A DNA stretch of 64,000 bases from Lates calcarifer. Lineage: Eukaryota > Chordata > Actinopteri > Centropomidae. Numbering within the stretch: the stretch's first letter is position 1; each line of letters starts with the position of its first letter. The notes beneath the pieces were generated by a model. It was not told where the DNA came from. It saw only the letters and a list, made by a program, of their open reading frames with translations, and ran no database searches. A program made the position numbers and the translations under genes. This document shows positions 55,000 through 64,000 of the stretch, in pieces. The stretch spans positions 5,314,227 through 5,378,226 of the forward strand of contig NC_066835.1 in NCBI RefSeq assembly GCF_001640805.2, given 5' to 3'.

Positions 55000-56050
55000 T
55001 GGGATATTCAAATTAATGAATGAGAGTGAGGAAAGTGAAAGATGAAAAATGTGCTGGGAGAGCCTCTGACTTTGAGTAATGCTGGTAATTGGAGGGAAAC
55101 ATATAGAAATGCAGTGGGCATGTATTAGCAAATGAATGTGGAGGGTGAAAAAAAAAAGAAAAAGCATTCCTGGTGCATGTCTCATTAGTTATTGCATCTT
55201 TGTAGTCGGGACAAAGAAAGTTGCAGTGCAAACACAAAATTGTCCCCACAATCCAATGCTTTGGAATTGGGAAAGGAGCCAGCTGCTTATAGCTCACTGC
55301 TGTATTGTCAATTTATCAAGTGTGTTAAAGCTGCAGTGCAGCTGATATCTTCTGTTAGTGTGTTACGATCTCATAGCCTTGTCTGATTTATCTGCTGTCT
55401 GGCTTCAGCACTCTCCTGTGTGTTTAGGTGCTAATTAGAGTACAGCACACACACGCACACCCTCTTACTCACACACCCACGTACACACACACACAGAGAC
55501 CACGGGCTCATGGGTGATATAGACTGTGTTTTATCACAAGAGAAAAGTGGGTGTTGCACAAAAAGAGGGGCCTTAAATTACTGGTGACATCTCAAATAAG
55601 GCTCACCCACACACACATAACCACACACATAGGGGCCCCTATATACTGTACAATCACACACACTTTCAGTACTCTCTGGAACAAATAAAATGTTCCTGTA
55701 TTGGCCAAAGACAATCTCGATTCTTCTCTCTTATCATTTTTCTTCCATTTTTTTGGAAACCACTCCGCCCCTGGCCTCCCATCCTCCATTTGTCTTTTCA
55801 TCCCTCACTTAAAGATCCCTCCACTCTTTCCACCACTCGTTCAACTGACCACACCTCTCCCTCTCCCCCCATCTCCTCACACCCTCCATACCCAAAGCCC
55901 CCCGTGCTTGCCACAGCTCAGTATGTGCAGTAATCCTGGATGCCTTGGAGGGAGTGCACCGAATCACTCCATAAATGTATGAGTGTCCAAAATGAAGAGG
56001 AGCTGAGAAATGTGTGGGCAGCGGGCTGGGAAGCATGTCCAAGCTTACTA
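55000..56050. other. Noncoding DNA with CA patches, no gene seen
   Basis: Scattered CA words at 55445-55497 and 55605-55630 and a C-rich patch at 55860-55905. Overlapping frames on both strands (60-104 codons) have no domain and their compositions follow the C-rich patch. Confidence 0.45.
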
Positions 56051-56057
56051 ACAGGAT

Positions 56058-56124
56058 GGGGGGGCACGGCGTGGGTGGGGTGGAGCTGTAAGTGGGTGAG
56101 TGGGTGGTTGGGGGTGTTGTAGGG
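56058..56124 (+). other. G-rich cluster with G-quadruplex motif
   Basis: Seven G at 56058-56064 and GGGTGGGG at 56072-56079 precede GGG-TGAGT-GGG-TGGTT-GGGGG-TGTTGTA-GGG (56094-56124). This last part satisfies G3+N1-7 in four runs with loops of 5, 5 and 7. The forward frame GEWVVGGVVG over it is spurious. Confidence 0.6.
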
Positions 56125-56129
56125 AGAAG

Positions 56130-56945
56130 AGAGAGGGAAGGAGGCTCTGTTGAAATGTCTATCTTGACAGAGGGGAGTCAGACTCAACAGCAGGGATGTT
56201 TTTTTGCAGTATTTATTTTGAGATATGGACAAAATGTGAAGATTTTGGCCTTCATTTTCATCTTCTTTTTTTTTTCTTTTAGTTTTATTCAGCCAAGCTC
56301 AACACCATATTGTCTTTCAGCTGAGTATTTCAATCAGTGCAGCAGTTGAGGCACCCTCTTCATACTTAAAGTTCCCTCCTCTTAAAAATGTGTTTTGCTT
56401 ATATACTCTCTTGAATGTTTGACCTCCACTCTGCAGAATGATGTACCATATGTGCAGTTTGACACTAGAAGGTGATTTCCATATTCATCTGCTGAAGAGG
56501 GAAAGTTTCTCTCCGCTTAACTTAAACCTGGTGTATACATATGAGCAGGATTTTGTTACAACTAGCCAATTACTGTATAATCCAGTATGTAATTTGCACA
56601 AGCATGATGTGGAAACCTGAAACTTTGTTGTTACTGTTGTTTTTGTTTTTTGCAAGTGTATTGATTTGGGGGAAAAATGCATCATGTTTTCATATTTTTA
56701 CCAATTGTACTCACCAAGTCAGTTACTAAGACCACAGAACACAACGTTGCCAGAGGATTTCAATGGGGCATGAAAGAAGAGAAGTCAGATAATCATCAGC
56801 ATACCTTCTAGCAAGCCAGACTTATTCAGAAGATTAACAAAGGTGAATGGTAAAATCATTACCAAGACTATCCATTGTAAACAGTCAATGATGTTTACAG
56901 TGATTTCCTGGCCCAAATTTGACCTACCGCACTCTCCATATTTCC
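56130..56945. other. Noncoding DNA, no gene seen
   Basis: A/T-rich unique sequence. Frames of 60-85 codons lack domains. Confidence 0.45.
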
Positions 56946-56948
56946 AAT

Positions 56949-56989
56949 AGAATTGAATTGAATTGAATTGAATTGAATTGAATTGAATT
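56949..56989. repeat. (AATTG)n pentanucleotide microsatellite
   Basis: Eight perfect units, GAATTGAATTGAATT and so on. Some fish LINEs end in pentanucleotide arrays of this sort, but I see no LINE body on either side. Confidence 0.9.
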
Positions 56990-56999
56990 ACTTTCTCAA

Positions 57000-58030
57000 A
57001 TACAGAACACACGAACTATGCTGTGATTAAGGTTAGGAAAATGTTGTGGTAATTAAGCTAGTATTGTCAGGGCAAGGCAACTAAACCTGGATTAGTTAAA
57101 GACTGTGGTGATAGTAACAGTTCCAAGTCTAGAAGTGTGAGTGAACACCCTGACCTTGCACACTACTCACCAACTTGCCACATACATACCTGCATTTGTA
57201 GTCAATCTCAGCTTTGGAAGCAGAATAAGTGTTGAGGTGTAGAATTGTTGATTATATAAGTGAACTCAGCTCTCAGCAATGCCGCCCTGGTTCCAGGCCT
57301 CAGCGTTTGGTGAATGCAGTGTTCTAATAACTGATAGAAATGTTCACCAGCTTAACTCGGTTCCTGTTTTCCTCCAATTCCAAAGCACTACTGGTCCAGG
57401 AAACTGACCTTGAACTTTGCATCCATTTCTTCAATTCTCTCTGGCTGTGCTTCTTCCTTAAGAAGGATACTTAAGGGTCACAGGTGAAGTCATTTACTCT
57501 GGTTCAATTCTGAATCAATATATATTAATAATAATAGCACAAGTGGGAAATCATATGAGCACATGTAGAAATCCATGTGGTAGATACCACAGATCAATGG
57601 AGTATATACAGCTTGTGATTGAGAAGAAGAGACTTGTTGAATTGCACTTTAATGCTAGAATCTTGACTTATAGAGGGTTGAACCCAGCAAGAAAGAGGGC
57701 CTGAGGAGTACTTCATGGAGGACTTGTATACTTCCACCTCCCCTGGCATCTCTCTCTCTCTCTCAGTCTGCCTCTATACCTCCTTCTTGTCCTCTTCTCC
57801 TCCTAACCTATGTCCCTCAGTCCTTTTGGAATGATGCACATTTATTCACCCTGTCACATCTTTGCCACTCGTCTCTCATCTATTCTCTCAGTAGTCTGTC
57901 ATTTCTTCAGCCCCCAAACCCCCTCCCTCCCCTCTTTCCTCACTCCCTCGATGACTTTAAATGACTACAGGGAAAGTTATTTGGAGTTCAGGTAGAGTTC
58001 AGACACAGACCTGGTAGCCTCTCTCTATTC
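57000..58030. other. Noncoding DNA, no gene seen
   Basis: Unique A/T-rich DNA with a CT patch (57749-57765) and a C-rich patch (57905-57945). Confidence 0.45.
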
Positions 58031-58034
58031 TCCC

Positions 58035-58200
58035 TGTCTAAGCCGACACGTGAAAGTCTCCCCTGGCTTCCTTTTGACATGGGATCAGCCTCGGAGCTCA
58101 AAGCCCCTGCAATGGCAATCGTAATTTAGTCCCCTGTGGCTCGGACTGTTTGATCAAGTCAGCTGCAGCATCTACATTTGACACTGGGCACACTTTTGTC
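58035..58200. promoter_or_regulatory. CNE-like block
   Basis: AAGCCGACACGTGAAAGTCT (with the CACGTG E-box at 58048-58053), TTGACATGGGATCAGCCTCG, CAATGGCAATCGTAATTTAG and GTGGCTCGGACTGTTTGATC. Repeat-free with clustered CpG words. Confidence 0.25.
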
Positions 58201-58311
58201 TAATGCCATTTTCTTTTGCTTTTTAGCATGAACAGATTATGAGACAGTGGGTCCCTGAGCAACATGTAAAAGCCCCCAAACCTTTTACAAGGGAATAAGA
58301 CACACAGACTT

Positions 58312-58690
58312 AAAGAGATGCAAAACGACCACAAATGATAAGGTCTCCTGTGCCTCTTTCCAGTCATTTTGCTTCTTTGTAGTTGTTTCTCATCTCTTTG
58401 TGGTCATTTTAGTCTCTTTGAAGTCATGTTTCATGTAGTCATCTTGAGTCTCTGTAGTTGCTTTGTGACTCTTTGTAGTCACTTTGTGTCTCTTTGTAGT
58501 TGTTTTCTAGTCGTTTTAGGTCATTTCCATCTCTTTTGTGGTCATTTTGCATCTATTTGTAATCATTTTGTCTCTTTTTAGATGTTTTTCACCTCTTTGT
58601 GGTTGTTTTAGTGTCTCTGAAGTGAGTTGTTGCTTTGTGAAACGTTGTAGTCATTTTGTATTTCTTTGTAGTTTGTTTGTGTCAATAAGT
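58312..58690. repeat. 'TCTTTGTAGTCATTTTG' minisatellite with an inverted lead unit
   Basis: From 58353 the unit TCTCTTTGTAGTCATTTTG (about 19-22 bp; variants TTGTGGTCATTTT, TTTGTAGTTGTTTTC, CTTTGTAGTCACTTTGTG) repeats some 15 times to 58690. Immediately to the left, 58312-58338 (AAAGAGATGCAAAACGACCA then CAAATGA) is the same unit on the opposite strand, so the array starts with a head-to-head arrangement. The forward frame rich in C, S, F and L (58369-58581) is repeat translation. The unit is one I know from many fish genomes. Confidence 0.8.
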
Positions 58691-58694
58691 GGTT

Positions 58695-59555
58695 GAACTC
58701 CATTATTTAGTTTACACTGGCAACCAGGAGAGGTTATCTGACCCCTGTCCAAAGCTTCCTGCTACTGCAGATCTACATTATATTAAATACAACAGCAAAC
58801 TATACAAAATATTAAAGGACACTGACAAAGAAAGCCTGAGATGTAAGTCTCTGTTTCTTAAAGCAGAGCTATTCCACTGTCAAACTGATTAAAATAGTTT
58901 GACTGTATTTGAATGAACTGTTACTGACTGTAACCTATAGCCTATTCTTTGCAGCTTTGATATGAAGGATAAAAAATAAACTAAAACAAATACTGGATTG
59001 AGTTTGGCCTGCTGATACTATAAAAGACCAGGATCAGGAGACAAACACAAACAGTACACCCGTGCTTTTAAGTGGGCTGTGTGACTTTCTCACAAGAAAT
59101 GTTAACAGTCATTTCAAACAGCAGTTCTGACCCAGGACTCCCTGACCCCTCCTGGGCGTGTGCCTGTTAGGCCTTTTCAGTAACCCATCCATCCTTTACA
59201 GGGAAAGAACCTAATCAGAGATTCACATTAACAGTTCAGTAATGAAACTTTATTAATGCAATGTGCTGACAATAAGGGCTAATATAACAGTAAGTATGCA
59301 TAACATGATCTGTTGCTCAGTAGAACAACATGGCAATGGGATAAGTCATGTGTGTAATTGAAGATCCTACATTTCAGCCTGTTATGAGGAGCTTCAGTGG
59401 CTTTTTGTCTCAGTTTGGCAAAGCTCACCCTTGCCTCCTAGTGGTCAGGGAGGTGGTTGCACCTCTTGAAATGAGCTCTACTCAAAGATGAGCATTGTGT
59501 GTGTTTGGATGTATCAGTGTGGGTGTGTCACTGCCAACGACCTGTCCGTCCAGTC
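58695..59555. other. Noncoding DNA, no gene seen
   Basis: Unique A/T-rich sequence without microsatellites. No exon-like frame is supported. Confidence 0.45.
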
Positions 59556-59559
59556 CATG

Positions 59560-59670
59560 GGCGTCCTGTAATCTGCCTGACACGCGCAAGGCCCCCAGTG
59601 ACTCTCTGTTATTAGGCCCATTAGACAGCCCAAGATGAGGCTGAATTTTCATTAGCTCAAGTGGATGCGT
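59560..59670. promoter_or_regulatory. CNE-like block
   Basis: CATGGGCGTCCTGTAATCTG, CCTGACACGCGCAAGGCCCC, TGTTATTAGGCCCATTAGAC and ATTTTCATTAGCTCAAGTGG. Repeat-free with homeodomain cores and CpG words. Confidence 0.25.
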
Positions 59671-59756
59671 GCGCATGCATGTGCACTTGCACATTTGTGT
59701 GATGAGTATGTAATCTGTCTGACACCAGCCAGCCAAGAGGGAGAGACACTCGAGGG

Positions 59757-60107
59757 ATGACGGATAATAACTCGGCACTCACAGGACAGAGAGCAACCCT
59801 GAGTGACTGGGTGGCAGCAGTGCTTTTACTATTTTACAGTTTTTTTGTTGGTAAATTACTACTATTGATGGTTTATGTGAGGCTGTCACATCTAACTGAG
59901 GTTTTTGAACTCACCACTCTGATCACAAGTGTAAAGCTGAAGCTGCAACCTCACTTTATTCGCTGCATTTCCCATTCAAGTCAGGCCTCTAATTCCACGA
60001 CATTCTCTTCTCTCTCAGCCATATCGTCCCATTCCATACTCATTTGTGGGCCTTCTATCATATCACAGTGCATTTCCCAACCAATAAACGGAGGCACTCT
60101 TCTGTAG
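59757..60107 (+). other. Open frame of 116 codons, probably chance
   Basis: The frame begins with an ATG and has a hydrophobic stretch (WVAAVLLLFYSFFVGKLLLL). Its remainder is serine/isoleucine-rich with no domain. No splice or promoter signal supports it, and the T-rich composition explains the hydrophobic run. Confidence 0.1.
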
Positions 60108-60124
60108 AAATGTATTTATCTTTC

Positions 60125-60390
60125 ACATAAACTCCATTCTGGCTCCACTGGTCTCTCCTCAGTAGCTCTCGCTGGCACTTAATTTCTATTAATGGTTCTG
60201 CAACTGGCGCTCGAATCCAATCCACTGCTAGTCAGGGAGAGCAGGGAGTGCACATGAGGAAATATGCATAGGCAATTATCATCTGTAATGTGCATGGCCC
60301 CAACCACTAAAGCATCTGTGCTCATTGTGTGTTGCAGGAAACATTGTAAAACGGTGGCTGCGTACATGCATACTTTAACTGTAATGCAGA
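60125..60390. promoter_or_regulatory. CNE-like block
   Basis: GGCACTTAATTTCTATTAAT, GCAACTGGCGCTCGAATCC, GAGGAAATATGCATAGGCAA, TTATCATCTGTAATGTGCAT and GTAAAACGGTGGCTGCGTAC. It is repeat-free, with an octamer-like ATATGCATA at 60261-60269 next to CAATTATC. Confidence 0.3.
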
Positions 60391-61065
60391 GGCTGATGTG
60401 AGATGTATCTACATAAGTATGATATTAGTCAGGTCACATTATTGTTAGCAGCGCAGTAGCTTTCTGGACAAACAAACTTAAGGATTGGTTGCACACTTCC
60501 ACAGAAACACACACACACACCTGGTTTCTATCAGTGCAGCACAGCAGCAAACTGACTCACGATAATAATCATCATCAGCATTGTCCGCTGAGTAGCTTGT
60601 AAAGCCTTGTCTTTTTTCCGTGTGATAGCAACAGTGTTTCTCTTGCTGTGCCATTGTTCCTGGAGAGTCCTCCAATATCTGCTCAGCTGTCAGCTGGTTA
60701 TAGATTTAACACAGCTCACTGGGACAGTGACAGGAGGCCAATAACAGGCTCCTGGGCTTGTAAAGCCTCCATCTGCAGAGGAAACACAGTGCAAATAAAC
60801 CCAGAGGAGCGGACACACACACACAACCCTATTAGAGCTGCTGTAATGACACTGTGGAGTGTGTTCACACACACCAAGGTGTGTTAAAGTTTTATAGTGT
60901 GAGGTCAGTGATGAGGTGGGCTCAGATATGATGGGATGAGGCCTAATAGGGTGTTTTATAGATGCTGTGTGTGTGTGATTGTGTCTGTGTTTAATAATGA
61001 CTGTCTTTGTGTGTGTTTGTTTGTGAGCACATGTGAATAAATGTTTCTTGTAGATGCCTGGCCCA

Positions 61066-61092
61066 TGTGTGTGTGTGTGTGTGTGTGTGTGT
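61066..61092. repeat. (TG)n microsatellite
   Basis: About 13 TG units. Imperfect TG words also fill 60963-61030. Confidence 0.9.
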
Positions 61093-61094
61093 AT

Positions 61095-62135
61095 GCTTGT
61101 GTGTCCTCAGCAGTACAGTAATATTTTGCTGCCATGCTGTCATGCTTATCAGCCACCTTCAGATCTCTGCAGTTCACTTAAATGTTAAATGTTATGGATG
61201 GGAGCCGACCCCCTGCATCGACACCCTCTCCTCCTGAATATGCTGAGATACAACACACAAGCACACACTCACATACACATGTACCAAACCTCCTGACCCT
61301 GCCTGATATGAGGGTTTACCAGCCGTCTCTCTCTGGTGGAACTCATCTACCTTGAAACCTGCATTGCTGCCGCGCTTTCTGCTTGATCAGCTTGTGTTTC
61401 TTTCACCAGACATCCATCGAGTCCTGTAAAACCTTCAGGACCTATCTGTTGTTTTTCACTTAAAGCTTTGCTTGCAAGTACAGCAGACAGAGATGAAATT
61501 GTCACTTGTGGCCGCGGCAGTAGAAGCAGGTAGATTTCTCTATGGCTAGCTCAAGGACGCCGACAATAGACTTGTCTGTCAGACTCTGACAAGCAGAAGA
61601 GAGGGAAAAGGCGCCTTGGCTTTGTTCAGTGCAACAATAATCAGTGTAGCACTATAGGAAAGTGGGTAAAAAGAGGCATAAAGAAACATGTGAGCAATGT
61701 TTGCCAAAGAGAGATGACTAGATTGAAAAGGCTTTGAGAAGATAAGTGGAATAAAACATGTTCATTATTTTCAATATATATATCATTTTTTGTTGTTTTT
61801 CAAAATGTATGTACAATACAATACGTCTGTGTGTGGACGTGTGTTAAAAGCAGGCCTAAGGGGAATGAAATTCTAGCCAGTGAGCTGCATCCCAGAGCTA
61901 AATTACACAAGCCAGCCATGATTTCATGCTTCACTACATTACTTCTCCTTTTTCCTCTGCTCTCTGCACTCTCTCCCCTCCTCTCTCTCTGTCTCATTTA
62001 CCTCTGCTTTAACCCAGCATGGATCTTATCTGGTTAAAGAGCAAAAAGAGGTGAACCACACAGCCATGCGGCATGAATATTTCATCTGTGTTTGGATTAC
62101 CATTTTCTCCAAAGATTCATTGTTCTATGTATAAT
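61095..62135. other. Noncoding DNA, no gene seen
   Basis: CA words at 61251-61280. A short reading ending in IESCKTFRTYLLFFT (61405-61461) faintly recalls the C-terminus of L2/CR1 LINE ORF2, but it is too short and diverged to call. The part at 61500-61625 has CpG-rich words and could be regulatory. Confidence 0.4.
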
Positions 62136-62140
62136 ACATG

Positions 62141-62223
62141 TGGCGTTGAACCTCGGTGCCTAGGTCATAACCCCTGCCCTTCTAATCACAGGTGAGGCAT
62201 GCCCTCAACTACCAAGCCATGCC
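62141..62223 (-). mobile_element. tRNA-like SINE head or pseudo-tRNA (relic)
   Basis: Read on the reverse strand the stretch begins GGCATGGCTTGGTAGTTGAG, where TGGCTTGGTAGTTGAG (62204-62219) resembles a pol III A box. About 40 nt further GGTTATGACC (62163-62172) resembles a B box (GGTTCRANYCC). The spacing fits a tRNA, but no cloverleaf closes (no acceptor-stem match), so it is at best a decayed SINE head or tRNA pseudogene. No SINE body or tail is recognised. Confidence 0.3.
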
Positions 62224-62371
62224 AACAATGTGTGTGCGTGCGTGTGTTTTTATGCGTGTGTCAACATGTGAATCGGGAGGGTGGTTTCTGTGTAGGTGGA
62301 TGTCTGTGTACAATACTGTGAGTTCGTGTATGTTCACAAACCTGTATCTTTATATGTGTGCACATTTGTGC

Positions 62372-62450
62372 GTGTGTGTGTGTGTGTATAGGGAGTTAGG
62401 GGTTAGAGCGAGGCTAAGACCGGCTCATCTTTCACACACACACACACACT
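62372..62450. repeat. (TG)n and (CA)n microsatellites
   Basis: (TG)n at 62372-62387 and (CA)n at 62434-62449, about 45 bp apart. TG on one side and CA on the other make an inverted pair that can form a stem. Confidence 0.85.
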
Positions 62451-62639
62451 CCTCTACCCTCAGGCTGGATTAGATGATGAGGTGGGAGAGTGAGTGAGAT
62501 TGGAAAGGAAAGAAAAAAATGTGTTGGTAGGAGGGAGAAAGAGAGTGAGTAACAGATTAAGAGTGAAATTCAAGTCTTTCAGCTGCTGGCTCTGCTCCAG
62601 CTTTAAGTTGCAGCTGTGATATTCTTTCAAATGATCTAT

Positions 62640-62960
62640 TTTGGATTTTTACCGGCCCACACCATTTGACTATGTGTGTTTGTGTGTGTGTGACGGCTCG
62701 CTTTTCCCTTCATCTCCCATCTCTCTATCGCCAAATGAGCACTGAATAGAGAAGCGGGCGAGGCCGTATAGATTTGAATGGCTCACTCGGTGGGTGTTTG
62801 ATGGAGAAAATGGGTGCACGAGCTATTCTGACCTAAACCGCTCGTATCTCTTCACAGCCATAGAAATGGGCTCTTTTAAATGTATAGTTTCTTCAAAATT
62901 ACCATACAAGTAATTCAAAACACCGAGCCACAGGCAGGCAGTGAATATATCAAGAGCATT
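62640..62960. promoter_or_regulatory. CNE-like block
   Basis: ATTTTTACCGGCCCACACCA, TGACGGCTCGCTTTTCCC, TCTATCGCCAAATGAGCAC, GAGAAGCGGGCGAGGCCGTA, TAAACCGCTCGTATCTC and ATACAAGTAATTCAAAAC. Apart from one short TG patch (62671-62691) it is repeat-free and has the densest CpG run of the last 10 kb. Confidence 0.3.
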
Positions 62961-63020
62961 TGACCTGAGTGTATCTGAAAAATCTCAACGCATTTACCTT
63001 TGGCACATGTGTGTTTAAGT

Positions 63021-63051
63021 TTGTGTGGGTGTGTGTGTGTGTGTGTGTGTG
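63021..63051. repeat. (GT)n microsatellite
   Basis: GTGTGGGTGTGTGTGTGTGT then GTGTGTGTGTG. Confidence 0.9.
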
Positions 63052-63054
63052 CCC

Positions 63055-64000
63055 TAAAAATGATGTCATCTTACTATCTTGCAGAGGCGTGAAGGCAGGT
63101 GTCTGACAGACTTAAGCAAAAGCTCATCAAAGAGGAAATTATTCTCATTTACTCCATATCCAGGAATAATCAGAGATGTCTTGGTGCTGGGGTCTCACAC
63201 ACACACAAGCACACACATACACTTTGGGTGTGATGAGACTTGTGATCCCACATCTCATCCTCACGTAGCTCTGTCACATTTCTAAGAACTCTGCAGAGAT
63301 TCAAAGAGATCCATACTTGATTGCACTTATGAGGTCACACATATGGGTTTATAGGTAATGTGTTTCCTGTGTTTTGCTGCATCCTGTGACAGAAATAAAG
63401 TTGCATCCTCAGAGACATTATTAATTTATCAAGCAGAACTGCTGCAGTTGTCACGTAATATTTTTAAACAAACAAGAAGTTTGAATTTGGAGTTTTTCAT
63501 TATCCTCAATTAGCACAATTTATCATTTATGTCAAAGCCCAACAAAAAAAGTGATTTCAGAACTTGGAACTTTTGTCGCATTAATGGTCTCAGAACCAAA
63601 GCATTTACCTTTTTGCTCATCAAAAGCTGGTGAAGGCATCAGAAGATGAAAGTTAATGTCTTGTTTTACTTTGAATTCGACTCCCTCTTTGAGCCGATTC
63701 TTGTTTGTTTGTGATGGCGAAAAGCTCGCAGCATTTGTAATCAAACCCCTCGGGACCGCCTGTCTTGGTTTGGCTCTTCAAACTGCTGTGTGTATCTCAT
63801 TGTGTTTATACTTTGCTCTTCTTCTTCTCTTTGTGCACATCATGAAGAATCTCAGGCTGGGCTTTGACTGTTGTGTTCAGTATCCTCATGGTGTGTGCGG
63901 ATAAAATGCACATCTTTTATTTTTGTATAAAACTTACAACATGCTGAGAGCTGTTGTTGTGCAGTTGAAACTAAGTCATAAAAGACAAGCAATCCACATG
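63055..64000. other. Noncoding DNA, no gene seen
   Basis: An acceptor-like CTTACTATCTTGCAG (to 63084) is followed by a frame open for about 60 codons (RREGRCLTDLSKSSSKRKLF...), but no good donor closes it and it runs into a CA patch (63196-63221). The rest is unique A/T-rich DNA to the window edge. Confidence 0.4.

Noticed and set aside
56785..56989. LINE 3' end marked by the (AATTG)n array
   Set aside because: The flanks show no LINE-like words; a simple microsatellite explains it.
58312..58690. CRISPR-like array
   Set aside because: Units are directly tandem with no spacers, in a eukaryotic context.
61405..61461. LINE ORF2 C-terminus (IESCKTFRTYLLFF...)
   Set aside because: Only about 15 residues with weak resemblance, and no supporting sequence upstream or LINE tail downstream.
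63085..63285. Exon starting RREGRCLTDLSK after a TTGCAG acceptor
   Set aside because: No acceptable donor, and the frame runs into a CA microsatellite.

Overview
The window reads as nuclear DNA of a vertebrate, most likely a percomorph (spiny-rayed) teleost. It is A/T-rich and CpG-poor, it is dotted with long (CA)n/(TG)n tracts, and it carries transposon relics whose sequence I recognise from fish genomes: a mariner 3' end, an internally deleted Tc1-like element with a hAT element inside it, a CR1/L2/Rex1-type LINE tail, TIR-bearing MITEs and dispersed 'TTAGCTTAGC'-type repeats. There are no prokaryotic operons, no CRISPR array, no rRNA and no intact tRNA.

I find no convincing protein-coding gene. 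Open frames stay at or below about 180 codons, and the longest lie in low-complexity DNA (the pyrimidine tract at 11.8-12.2 kb and the TACTC array at 51.6-52.2 kb) or in dispersed repeats (22.9-23.2 kb). The window is best explained as intergenic DNA (a gene desert) or the inside of one or two very large introns. Two short stretches have good splice signals around an open frame (52513-52588 and 39073-39161). They are the best exon candidates but remain unproven.

Layout. 0-10 kb: CA/TG tracts, a GTA-rich array, one MITE (5.3 kb), and two related repeat copies (7.4 and 9.0 kb). 10-15 kb: a SINE/LINE tail, a 430-bp pyrimidine tract and a 640-bp decayed repeat (13.4-14.05 kb). 14.3-25.5 kb: mostly unique sequence with several blocks that look like conserved noncoding elements, broken by one reverse-strand R1 repeat (22.87-23.35 kb). 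26-33 kb: transposon-rich, with the mariner relic, R1 copies and the Tc1/hAT nest. 33-46 kb: mostly unique DNA with microsatellites, one R1 copy (39.9-40.4 kb) and CNE-like blocks at 41.6, 45.0 and 45.5 kb. 47-52 kb: repeat-rich, with a degenerate GATGTAGGA array split by a LINE tail, a poly-A run, a (TTTG)n-bearing MITE and a TACTC array. 52-64 kb: the candidate exon, another R1 copy (54.1-54.4 kb), a potential G-quadruplex, a 22-bp-type minisatellite (58.3-58.7 kb), more CNE-like blocks and a tRNA-like SINE relic (62.2 kb).

I recognise no set of genes acting together. If the window has a function, it is probably regulatory: the CNE-like blocks resemble those that fill gene deserts around developmental genes. 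All conservation statements are inference, because I could not align the window to another genome.
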